Source: Cladorhizidae sp. MBARI D1340-BT2 | Taxonomy: Eukaryota > Porifera > Demospongiae > Poecilosclerida > Cladorhizidae | Assembly: GCA_028752905.1 (NCBI GenBank) | Contig: JAQNBH010000015.1 | Location: forward strand, 34,268,163-34,332,162 | Reading direction: 5' to 3' | Length of the DNA: 64,000 nucleotides | Shown here: positions 1 to 11,100 of the stretch, piece by piece | Layout: each line of letters starts with the position of its first letter | Position numbering within the stretch: the stretch's first letter is position 1 | The notes under the pieces: generated by a model | What the model was told of the DNA's origin: nothing | The model's input: the letters and a program-made list of their open reading frames with translations, nothing else | Databases searched by the model: none | Position numbers and translations under genes: made by a program

Positions 1-525
1 ATTCATATAGAAACACCACCACCATAACAAAGAGCAATGCTGTGTGTTCATATAGAAACACCACCACCATAACAAAGAGCATTGCTAAGTATTCATATAG
101 AAACACCACCACCATAACAACACCACCACCATAACAAAGAGCATTGCTAAGTATTCATATAGAAACACCACCACCATAACAAAGAGCATTGCTAAGTATT
201 CATATAGAAACAGAGCATTGCTAAGTATTCATATAGAAACACCACCACCATAACAAAGAGCATTGCTAAGTATTCATATAGAAACAGAGCATTGCTAAGT
301 ATTCATATAGAAACACCACCACCATAACAAAGAGCATTGCTAAGTATTCATATAGAAACACCACCACCATAACAAAGAGCAATGCTAAGTATTCATATAG
401 AAACACCACCACCATAACAAAGAGCATTGCTGTGTGTTCATATAGAAACACCACCACCATAACAAAGAGCATTGCTAAGTATTCATATAGAAACACCACC
501 ACCATAACAAAGAGCATTGCTGTGA
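1..525. repeat. Minisatellite, 45-bp unit (starts outside window)
   Basis: Head-to-tail copies of a 45-bp unit beginning attcatatagaaacaccacc, with two shortened copies near 210-290. The unit is a multiple of three, so one minus-strand frame stays open (266-517) as a 15-residue repeat; this is a by-product of the period, not a gene. The array is already under way at base 1. Confidence 0.95.
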
Positions 526-632
526 GTTACTACATCACCTAATATAATATAATATATATATATATAAATATTTTAAAAAAACTAAACTAAAATTTACAAG
601 AGAACACTGGGAAAGGAGGGAGGGAAAAATGA

Positions 633-3600
633 TAGTAGTGGAGCAATGCTTTATGCGTGTCTCTGGCCTGTAGTAGTGGAGCAATGCTTTATGCGTGCCT
701 CTGGCCTGTAGTAGTGGAGCAATGCTTTATGCGTGTCTCTGGCCTGTAGTAATGGAGCAATGCTTTATGCGTGTCTCTGGCCTGTAGTAGTGGAGCAATG
801 CTTTATGCGTGTCTCTGGCCTGTAGTAATGGAGCAATGCTTTATGCGTGTCTCTGGCCTGTAGTAATGGAGCAATGCTTTATGCGTGTCTCTGGCCTGTA
901 GTAGTGGAGCAATGCTTTATGCGTGTCTCTGGCATGTAGTAGTGGAGCAATGCTTTGTCACTGGCCTGTAGTAATGGAGCAATGCTTTATGTGTGTCACT
1001 GGCCTGTAGTAATGGAGCAATAAGTGTACTTTATGCGTGCCTCTGGCCTGTAGTAGTGGAGCAATGCTTTATGCGTGTCTCTGGCCTGTAGTAGTGGAGC
1101 AATGCTTTATGTGTGGCCTGTAGTAGTGGAGCAATGCTTTATGCGTGTCTCTGGCCTGTAGTAGTGGAGCAATGCTTTATGCGTGTCTCTGGCCTGTAGT
1201 AATGGAGCAATGCTTTATGCGTGTCTCTGGCCTGTAGTAGTGGAGCAATGCTTTATGCGTGTCTCTGGCCTGTAGTAATGGAGCAATGCTTTATGCGTGT
1301 CTCTGGCCTGTAGTAATGGAGCAATGCTTTATGCGTGTCTCTGGCCTGTAGTAGTGGAGCAATGCTTTATGCGTGTCTCTGGCATGTAGTAGTGGAGCAA
1401 TGCTTTGTCACTGGCCTGTAGTAATGGAGCAATGCTTTATGTGTGTCACTGGCCTGTAGTAATGGAGCAATAAGTGTACTTTATGCGTGCCTCTGGCCTG
1501 TAGTAGTGGAGCAATGCTTTATGCGTGTCTCTGGCCTGTAGTAGTGGAGCAATGCTTTATGCGTGTCTCTGGCCTGTAGTAGTGGAGCAATGCTTTATGC
1601 GTGCCTCTGGCCTGTAGTAGTGGAGCAATGCTTTATGTGTGTCTCTGGCCTGTAGTAGTGGAGCAATGCTTTATGCGTGTCTCTGGCCTGTAGTAGTGGA
1701 GCAATGCTTTATGTGTGTCCCTGGCCTGTAGTAGTGGAGCAATGCTTTATGTGTGTCTCTGGCCTGTAGTAGTGGAGCAATGCTTTATGCGTGTCTCTGG
1801 CCTGTAGTAGTGGAGCAATGCTTTATGCGTGTCTCTGGCCTGTAGTAGTGGAGCAATGCTTTATGCGTGTCTCTGGCCTGTAGTAGTGGAGCAATGCTTT
1901 ATGCGTGTCTCTGGCCTGTAGTAGTGGAGCAATGCTTTATGCGTGTCTCTGGCATGTAGTAGTGGAGCAATGCTTTGTCACTGGCCTGTAGTAATGGAGC
2001 AATGCTTTATGTGTGTCACTGGCCTGTAGTAATGGAGCAATAAGTGTACTTTATGCGTGCCTCTGGCCTGTAGTAGTGGAGCAATGCTTTATGCGTGTCT
2101 CTGGCCTGTAGTAGTGGAGCAATGCTTTATGTGTGTGTCTGGCCTGTAGTAGTGGAGCAATGCTTTATGCGTGTCTCTGGCCTGTAGTAATGGAGCAATG
2201 CTTTATGCGTGTCTCTGGCCTGTAGTAGTGGAGCAATGCTTTATGCGTGTCTCTGGCCTGTAGTAGTGGAGCAATGCTTTATGCGTGTCTCTGGCCTGTA
2301 GTAATGGAGCAATGCTTTATGCGTGTCTCTGGCCTGTAGTAGTGGAGCAATGCTTTATGCGTGTCTCTGGCCTGTAGTAGTGGAGCAATGCTTTATGTGT
2401 GTCTCTGGCCTGTAGTAGTGGAGCAATGCTTTATGCGTGTCTCTGGCCTGTAGTAGTGGAGCAATGGCGTGTTTCTGACCTGTAGTAGTGGAGCAATGCT
2501 TTATGCGTGTCTCTGGCCTGTAGTAGTGGAGCAATGCTTTATGCGTGTCTCTGGCCTGTAGTAGTGGAGCAATGCTTTATGCGTGTCTCTGGCCTGTAGT
2601 AGTGGAGCAATGCTTTATGCGTGCCTCTGGCCTGTAGTAGTGGAGCAATGCTTTATGTGTGTCTCTGGCCTGTAGTAGTGGAGCAATGCTTTATGCGTGT
2701 CTCTGGCCTGTAGTAGTGGAGCAATGCTTTATGTGTGTCCCTGGCCTGTAGTAGTGGAGCAATGCTTTATGTGTGTCTCTGGCCTGTAGTAGTGGAGCAA
2801 TGCTTTATGCGTGTCTCTGGCCTGTAGTAGTGGAGCAATGCTTTATGCGTGTCTCTGGCCTGTAGTAGTGGAGCAATGCTTTATGCGTGTCTCTGGCCTG
2901 TAGTAGTGGAGCAATGCTTTATGCGTGTCTCTGGCCTGTAGTAGTGGAGCAATGCTTTATGCGTGTCTCTGGCCTATAGTAGTGGAGCAATGCTTTATGC
3001 GTGTCTCTGGCCTGTAGTAGTGGAGCAATGCTTTATGTGTGCCCTGGCCTGTAGTAGTGGAGCAATGCTTTATATGTGTCTCTGACCTGTAGTAGTGGAG
3101 CAATGCTTTATGTGTGTCTCTGGCCTGTAGTAATGGAGCAATGCTTTATGTGTGTCTCTGGCCTGTAGTAGTGGAGCAATGCTTTATGTGTGTCTCTGGC
3201 CTGTAGTAGTGGAGCAATGGCGTGTCTCTGGCCTGTAGTAGTGGAGCAATGCTTTATGCGTGTCTCTGGCCTGTAGTAGTGGAGCAATGCTTTATGCGTG
3301 TCTCTGGCCTGTAGTAGTGGAGCAATGCTTTATGCGTGTCTCTGGCCTGTAGTAGTGGAGCAATGCTTTATGCGTGTCTCTGGCCTGTAGTAGTGGAGCA
3401 ATGCTTTATGCGTCTCTCTGGCCTGTACTAGTGGAGCAATGCTTTATGCGTGTCTCTGGCCTGTAGTAGTGGAGCAATTCTTTATGTGTGTCTCTGGCCT
3501 GTAGTAGTGGAGCAATGCTTTATGCGTGTCTCTGGCCTGTAGTAGTGGAGCAATGCTCCTCTGGCCTGTAGTAGTGGAGCAATGCTTTATGTATGTCTCT

Positions 3601-4859
3601 GGCCTGTAGTAGTGGAGCAATGCTTTATGCGTGTCTCTGGCCTGTAGTAGTGGAGCAATGCTTTATGCGTGTCTCTGGCCTGTAGTAGTGGAGCAATGCT
3701 TTATGCGTGTCTCTGGCCTGTAGTAGTGGAGCAATGCTTTATGCGTGTCTCTGGCCTGTAGTAGTGGAGCAATGCTTTATGCGTGTCTCTGGCCTGTAGT
3801 AGTGGAGCAATGCTTTATGTGTGTCTCTGGCCTGTAGTAGTGGAGCAATGCTTTATGCGTCTCTGGCCTGTAGTAGTGGAGCAATGCTTTATGCGTGTCT
3901 CTGGCCTGTAGTAGTGGAGCAATGCTTTATGCGTGTCTCTGGCCTGTAGTAGTGGAGCAATGCTTTATGCGTGTCTCTGGCCTGTAATAGTGGAGCAATG
4001 CTTTATGTGTGTCTCTGGCCTGTAGTAGTGGAGCAATTCTTTATGTGTGTCTCTGGCCTGTAGTAGTGGAGCAATGCTTTATGCGTGTCTCTGGCCTGTA
4101 GTAGTGGAGCAATGCTTTATGCGTGTCTCTGGCCTGTAGTAGTGGAGCAATGCTTTATGCGTGTCTCTGGCCTGTAGTAGTGGAGCAATGCTTTATGCGT
4201 GTCTCTGGCCTGTAGTAGTGGAGCAATGCTTTATGCGTGTCTCTGGCCTGTAGTAGTGGAGCAATGCTTTATGCGTGTCTCTGGCCTGTAGTAGTGGAGC
4301 AATGCTTTATGCGTGTCTCTGGCCTGTAGTAGTGGAGCAATGCTTTATGCGTGTCTCTGGCCTGTAGTAGTGGAGCAATGCTTTATGCGTGTCTCTGGCC
4401 TGTAGTAATGGAGCAATGCTTTATGCGTGTCTCTGGCCTGTAGTAATGGAGCAATGCTCCTCTGGCCTGTAGTAGTGGAGCAATGCTTTATGCGTGTCTC
4501 CGGCCTGTAGTAATGGAGCAATGCTTTATGCGTGTCTCTGGCCTGTAGTAATGGAGCAATGCTTTATGCGTGTCTCTGGCCTGTAGTAATGGAGCAATGC
4601 TTTATGCGTGTCTCTGGCCTGTAGTAGTGGAGCAATGCTTTATGTGTGTCTCTGGCCTGTAGTAATGGAGCAATGCGTTATGCGTGTCTCTGGCCTGTAG
4701 TAATGGAGCAATGCTTTATGCGTGTCTCTGGCCTGTAGTAGTGGAGCAATGCTTTATGCGTGTCTCTGGCCTGTAGTAGTGGAGCAATGCTTTATGCGTG
4801 TCTCTGGCCTGTAGTAGTGGAGCAATGCTTTATGTGTGTCTCTGGCCTGTAGTAGTGGA
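633..4859. repeat. Minisatellite, 38-bp unit, about 110 copies
   Basis: A 4.2-kb tandem array of a 38-bp unit beginning gtagtagtggagcaatgctt. Variants include GTAATGG for GTAGTGG, tgtgtg for gcgtgt, and truncated copies. Variant blocks recur at long spacing, showing higher-order duplication (see findings). No coding potential. Confidence 0.97.
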
Positions 4860-5177
4860 CTTCAGAAGGGAAGAGAGGAAAGAAAATGAAATCTTTTTGC
4901 TTTATATTTGTTGTTGTTGTTGTTTTGCTTTTTTTTGTAAACAGATACCACTATATTATAGAAAGATAGAGGCACTGGTTCTCAACTAAGTATGGCGACT
5001 TTTCAGGAAGCCACTCATCAACAATAACAAAATGATGTACACAACCACAACGTCTATCAATACATCCTCTACCGAATTATATATTACACAGAGATAGGTC
5101 AGCTCAGTTCTGAGTCTCTCTTCAGTTTGTTGAGGAGTTAGTATATGCTGTAGCACAGCTAAGTGTATAAATGACAG
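4860..5177. other. AT-rich spacer, no gene seen
   Basis: Holds a short (TTG)n and T-rich tract near 4908-4935 and otherwise unique sequence. If the GALNT transcript continues left of exon 10 this is intronic; no GALNT-like exon was found here on either strand. Confidence 0.5.
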
Positions 5178-5625
5178 CTAGCTATATAGAACTAATCAAA
5201 TGGCATACTTAGTATCACTAGCTGGGCAGTCTGTACATACAACAATAACTAGGCAGTCTATATATAGAAACTAAATGACATACTTAGTATCACTACCAAG
5301 CTATCTATATATAGAACAAACTAAATGACATACTTGTATCACTACCTAGCTATCTATATATAGAACAAACTAAATGATATACTTAGTATCACTACCTAGC
5401 TATCTATATATAGAACAAACTAAATGACATACTTGTATCACTACCTAGCTATCTATATATAGAACAAACTAAATGATATACTTAGTATCACTACCTAGCT
5501 ATCTATATATAGAACAAACTAAATGACATACTTGTATCACTACCTAGCTATCTATATATAGAACAAACTAAATGATATACTTAGTATCACTACCTAGCTA
5601 TCTATATATAGAACAAATCAAATCA
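5178..5625. repeat. Tandem repeat, alternating 48- and 50-bp units
   Basis: Units read ctatctatatatagaac followed by an actaaatga segment. Well-matched copies from about 5265 alternate between a form with cttagtatcac and one with cttgtatcac (two bases shorter), giving a dimer of about 98 bp. The first copies, from about 5178, are degenerate. Confidence 0.85.
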
Positions 5626-5778
5626 CATTTAGTAGATAGAGCCAGTATAGTCAATTGGGGTAAAAAAAAGCCGGGGGGGTAGTTGGGGTAAAAAAAGACC
5701 AGGGGTCTGGGGAAGACACAGCTGCTTTAAGAATTAAAGCAATCCTTGATCTGTCAAGTACTTTTAATAGGCTTTTCA

Positions 5779-6718
5779 TTAACCCTTCCACCGCTGGATT
5801 TACACAGCACTTTATTTAAATAGTGACGTTATTTTACATAATATTTTATATTCAACCAGGAGTGCACAAATGTCCCTAGCAACCATGGTTGATGTTATAG
5901 CATTGGTGTTGACAAACATTGTGGTCAACTGTAGGTTGCCTAGCAACTGACCACATACGATGAATATCATTATAACATTTGATTGTTTGTTTTGATTGTA
6001 TTTTTAGGCAGAATATGGACAGAGATTACATCATGATGTAAATATAATGACAGTGTCATATTTTACTAGGGCAGATAATTAGAAACCATAGCTAACAAAC
6101 TACCTACTAGCTTTATATTATTATAGCTATATAGATGGATAGCTAGTACCCGCGAAGTACCCAGGTAAATGCTATTTTTTATACAAGTCAGAAAAAAAGC
6201 AGTAATGCCTAAAGGATCTTACATGTGTATGGCTATTTATTTTCCTGGGACATCTTGTTCCTGTTCTTCACCATCGTCAGTCTCAAGACCTGGATCCCTA
6301 CGCAAATCAGCGCTACTATCTCTGGACTGGCAAAAAAAGGTTCTGAATCTACGATGTCATTCAGAGTTGCTAGCTCTTCAGGATCTCTAGTCTGTTCTCC
6401 GTGGTAGGCCCTTCTCCTTCCTCATCACTGCTTTCAACCTCAGACAGACCGAATTCGTCGTCATCCAGCATTGCCAAAACATCGTCCAATTTAGTCTAGA
6501 AGCCATTTTTTAATCGATCAGCTGAATTTGACGTCACGAATACCTTGGTTACCTAGGCACCATACGTCAGCTATTTTAATTCCAGCTCTAGCAAAGCAAG
6601 GGACACCCCCAGGTATATTTAGCACATGCGTAGCTAAAACTAACGATTTTATATATTTGTTTTTGTCGCGGTCATTTACAACTCCGCCATATGGCGGATA
6701 CGGCGGTGAAACGGTTAA
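5779..6718 (-). mobile_element. piggyBac-like element flanked by TTAA
   Basis: The left end TTAACCCTTCCACCGC and the inverse of the right end, TTAACCGTTTCACCGC, match closely, and both carry TTAA, the duplicated target of piggyBac-type elements. Near the right end is the palindrome ccgccatatggcgg. A remnant with the acidic N-terminus of a piggyBac-like transposase is inside on the minus strand. Subterminal sequence around 5868-5985 (gtccctagcaaccat and gaatatcattataa) recurs at 51120-51235, where a second family copy carries a similar N-terminus. At about 940 bp it is an internally deleted, non-autonomous copy. Confidence 0.65.
6320..6506 (-). pseudogene. piggyBac-like transposase N-terminus remnant
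   Basis: The minus strand encodes DDVLAMLDDDEFGLSEVESS followed by an acidic stretch and, after one frameshift, AYHGEQTRDPEELATLNDI. The same arrangement (acidic LDDDFGLSDESEEGE, then IYAY) is seen intact at 52619-52856. An in-frame stop precedes the conserved part and no catalytic domain follows, so this is a dead fragment. The piggyBac assignment rests on this pattern plus the flanking TTAA ends. Confidence 0.5.
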
Positions 6719-8031
6719 TGTGTGTTTTTGTATAAAAATATTGACAGGGAGGACATGACAAAATAAATACCCGAAATTAACTTTTTTCTGACTCACCTTA
6801 ACTTTTGGGTAGATTAATCAAACTAGTTAGTAAATTATGAATGCTAGCCAAAAGAAAATAGTTACTAAATGGTTTATTCATTGACAAAAAAAAATTAATT
6901 TTTTTTTGATATTTTAGGGGGGTTGGGACCGGCTTTTTTTTACCCCAGATATTTTTGGTCACTCGGGGTAAAAAAAAGCCAGGTGTTTTTTTTGGCAATT
7001 TTTTTCTCGTCTTTTTTCGAGTACTATATTTTCATTTTTTCTTCTCCAGTCATGCTAATTTGTGAGTTAAAGCATAATTGTGAGTAATGTTAATTATTTG
7101 AATATGAATAAACCACCTAGTCAATGGTACATGGACTATTGCATCATTCTGATGGACAGAATGATACAATAGTATATATATATATATAATGTGAGTAACT
7201 GAATATGAATAAACCAACTTTAGTCATTGATTATCAATGGTACATGGACTATTTCATCATGACCAAAGTTTTCAGTGATGACGAAGATGCTGATCCCACA
7301 TCAGCTGAATTTAGCTTCCATAACAAAAAAAGAGCGAAGCACAGACTTTTCTACGATTGGCCAAAGCAGGAAGATGTGGAGATAGTAGCAGTGGATCGTT
7401 GCATGTATGGCCCTTGTTCAGCCAGTAGTGGAAACAGTTAGTCGAGGGAATGCACTGCTGAAGTTCGAGTGTGAAGCAAAAGTGATAAACAATTTCAAGT
7501 ATTTTTCTTAAAGAAAATGCAATAAAACCCAACTGTTAACCATTATTGTACTATATATTGTAGTATATATTTGAACAAATTTTAATGAAAAAAGATTCAA
7601 TTGATAAAGGTGTTGTCTACATTGTCGTTAATTGATAAAATATTAAAATATTGAAGTATTTACATTTGATTTTACCGTTTAGATATTTTTAAAGGGGTGG
7701 GTTTTTTTTACCCCGAACCGGCTTTTTTTTACCCCTTTCATGGGGTAAAAAAAAGCCACCATATTTTTATTAATATTTCATTATAGGACATAGGATATAT
7801 TTTTTTAATTTATGTAGTCATCATTTGATAGTAAAGTACTAGAGGATGGCACATGTGTTTTTAGTAAATCCTTTACTCTGGCTCTTAAAAGGTAAAGTTA
7901 AGGGAAACGGCTTTTTTTTACCCCAATTGACTATATATATAGAACAAGGTAAATTTTGGTAAAGCAGAAGAAAGTTTCTAGAAATACAACAGCTGTCACC
8001 CTCCCACTCATCTTTTAGTGCAAATGCTTAC

Positions 8032-8158
8032 TTGATGTATGTCATGGCATTCCCCTTAGGGAAGCTGTACGGGTGTCTCTTTCGGAAGACATGTCCCACA
8101 CGAGAACACGGGATGATCTCCATGGAGCCTCCACACATCCAGGTGCGGAAAGAGATCT
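8032..8158 (-). CDS. GALNT2/14/16-like: GALNT exon 10
   Basis: 127 bp. Preceded by ttcttacag and followed by the donor gtaagc. It completes the split codon of exon 9 to give [14 protein letters not shown], then [17 protein letters not shown], containing the third metal ligand (H364 in my numbering), and ends within TYIK. It leaves two bases of the next codon; the following exon, expected to continue with TRR, is not seen in 1-8031. Confidence 0.93.
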
Positions 8159-11100
8159 CTGTAAGAATATAATACTATATTGAATGGAGACACGGGTTGA
8201 TTCATTGATTCATTATAGAAGATGCTGTCATACATGTAGTAAGATTACAAAAGCTGGTTGGTAAGATCTGTACAAGCACCCATATATATACCGTAAAGTA
8301 CGCAGCAAGCGCCCACGGGCACGTTACCTTTCAACCCCCAAATCGTAGGTGTGGGCGCTTGCTACATGTAGTGGGCGCTTGCCTCGTGATATTGGTGAAA
8401 CAATTCTTAATAACGCAATCGGGCTGTTTTGAAACAAAAATAATCAGACGTGGAAAAATAAAGATAAGCTTGATTTTGCTTGATTGACCACCATGCCGTC
8501 GGTTCCTGCTTCACGTTGTGCAAGCCAGGTGGATGTAAGTTTAATTGCTGTTGGAAGTCATCTTCCCTCCCAGTCCATCTCCGTTCCCCCTTCTCGTGCC
8601 CAGTGTCCTGTGTGCGATAGATGGAGGCCAGTAAATAGGTCTGGTTTTCTCAGGACTCATGGTCAAATGGGAAACCATTGCTCAGGCTCTCATTCTTCCC
8701 CAGAGGATTCCTCTAGCAGTGATGAGCAGGTTGTGGATCGTGTTACACCATCGTTTGGTCTCCCACTTCCATCATCAGTGAGGTTTCTCAAGAGACTTCC
8801 AAGGGCATCAAGATATTCAGCCGCCACAAAGCTAGCTGATATTCTGGAGGGAGTTTCCTTGTCAAATGATGAGTTCAAGTGGGACCGCCTTTTGAGGTAT
8901 CCATCTAGATGTCTTCGTGTTCCAAATAAAAATGGGTGTGAAAGGTGTTTAGCTACCCGTGCCAGCTAATCCAGTCAGAGTCAGACCCCCTCCCCCCATC
9001 CAGCCCACCTCACAATATTAGGTCTTCCAAACCTGATCCTATTCACCCTCTATCTAAACGAGTTGCTTCCAAGCTCGATGAGGGTGATTTTAAGGGAGCT
9101 GTACGTATAGCTGATTCAGAGACACTAGCATCCTTACGGGAAAAACATCCTCAGCCCCACCCTGACTCTGTTATACCCCCTGCCCCAGTGCCTGATAGTG
9201 ATTACTCGTTCCAAATATCCCACTCGGAGATAGCTAAAGCTATTCGCTCTTTCCCATGTGGATCTGCAGGAGGGCCAGATGGTCTACGCCCTCAACACCT
9301 GAATGACAAGGTTAGTTCATCAGTGGCACCAAGCTCCTAGCCGTCCTCTCAGCATTTGTCAATTTGGTCTTGTCAGGAGTAACTCCTTCTGCTGTTCGTC
9401 CCCTATTTTTCAGCGTTAGCCCTAAACAAGAAGGATGGTGGTGTGAGGCCTATAGCTATTGGCTGTACGCTGAGACGTTTGGTGGCAAAGTGCGCTGGCA
9501 GTCGTTTGAAGCAGTCAATGAGCGCAGTTTTGTCACCTCGGCAACTGGGGTTTGGGATTCGTCATGGTGTGGCTCACTCTGCTCGTATTTTCCTGCAGAA
9601 TTTACAGCCAGGTCAGGTTTTGTTGAAGCTGGATTTCCGCAATGCTTTCAATTCAATTCGCCGTGATAAAATGTTAGCTGCAGTGGAGGAGTTGGCCCCA
9701 TATTTACTCCCATTTGCCTATGCTTCTCCTTCTTCTCTCTTCTTTGGGAATGAGTCTATCCTGTCTTCTGAGGGAGTTCAACAGGGCGACCCCCTGGCCC
9801 CCCTTTTATTCTGTCTCACCATCCACAGAATTACACTTCAGTTGATCTCCGAGTTTAACGTGTTCTATCTGGATAATGGTACTCTCGGAGGTTGAGCGAA
9901 GTGCTCCAGGATCTGGATGTGGTTGAGTATGCAGCTCAGGAGGTGGGTTTGCAACTGAACCGGGACAAGTGTGAGCTCTTTTGCTCCGACCCAGCAACAT
10001 TGGAGGAGGCTCTTTGTGCTGCTCCAGGGCTCAGGGTAGTCAATCCGGAGGTGGCCACTCTTTTGGGGTTCCCTATCGGTGGTAATGCTGGTATTGAAGC
10101 AATGATCAATGCCAAGATCGATTCCTTGAAGTTTGGGCAGCAGACTCACACACCTTCACGCCCACGATGCCTTCTGTCTCCTTCGCCACGCCTTCTCGAT
10201 TCCAAAGCTCTTATATTCCTTGAGAACCACCCCTTGTTTGCTTTCACCCACACTCCATGATTTTGATTCATTGCAATGCTCCATCCTGAGTGAGATCTCC
10301 AACATTCCTCTTGATGTCAATGACCCAGCTTGGGCTCAGGCTTCTCTCCCAGTCAGTTTTGGTGGTCATGGGATCAGAAGTGCGTTATGCTTGCTTCTTC
10401 TGCCTTTTTGGCATCAGCAAACGGTGCTTTCGATCTTATTCATCAGATCCTTCCTACTAGTCTTCATTTTAATTACAGTGATTGTGACTCAGCTTTGGAA
10501 GTTTGGAGCCTTGGTCACAATAACCTTCCTCCCGATAACACCAGCTGTTCGCAACAAAAGGCTTGGGACTCACGTGAAGATGGCGTATGCTCCCCTTTTA
10601 GATTCTGCAGTGGATTTAACATCTCGTGCGAGGCTTCAGGCTGCGGCTTGCAAGGAGTCTGGAGCATGGATTCACGCCCTTCCCATGTCCTCACTGGGGC
10701 TTCGTATGGATGACGATGTCATCAGGGTTGCTTTGGGTTTACGCCTAGGGTTACCCATCTGTCACCCTCACTCATGACATTTGTGTGGTCTTAAGGGGGG
10801 GAATACACCTGAAAGACTGGATTTTTTAAAGTTTTTTTTTTTTTATCGGTTCAAACTGTTGCTGTACATATCTACTAGCCAATTCCAAAGTTTTAGAGCT
10901 ATTGGATGCTCCATTTCAAAGTTATGATGGTTTTTGTCCATGCAATTTCTCATTGATTTGAAGAGAAACCAACAAGGAACACTTAATGTTGACAAGTACG
11001 GCACACACGGCCTCAGTTGTAAGTATAGCCAAGGGCGTCACTCCAGACAAGGGGAGGTAAATGAGATCATCCGGCGGTCCTTGGCAGCCATCAAGGTTCC

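Larger units (their letters stand above)
5648..7933. mobile_element. Composite element with 26-bp inverted ends
   Basis: The left end reads tagtcaattggggtaaaaaa, continuing with aagccg, and its inverse complement closes the element at 7933; TA flanks both ends. The core ggggtaaaaaaaagcc occurs repeatedly inside in both orientations (5657, 5685 variant, 6931, 6965, 7699 partial, 7720, 7742, 7909). A piggyBac-like copy is nested at 5779-6718. The class is not recognised. The interior 6719-7900 is AT-rich; the only notable ORF is 7205-7441 (+, 78 residues), which I do not recognise. Confidence 0.75.
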
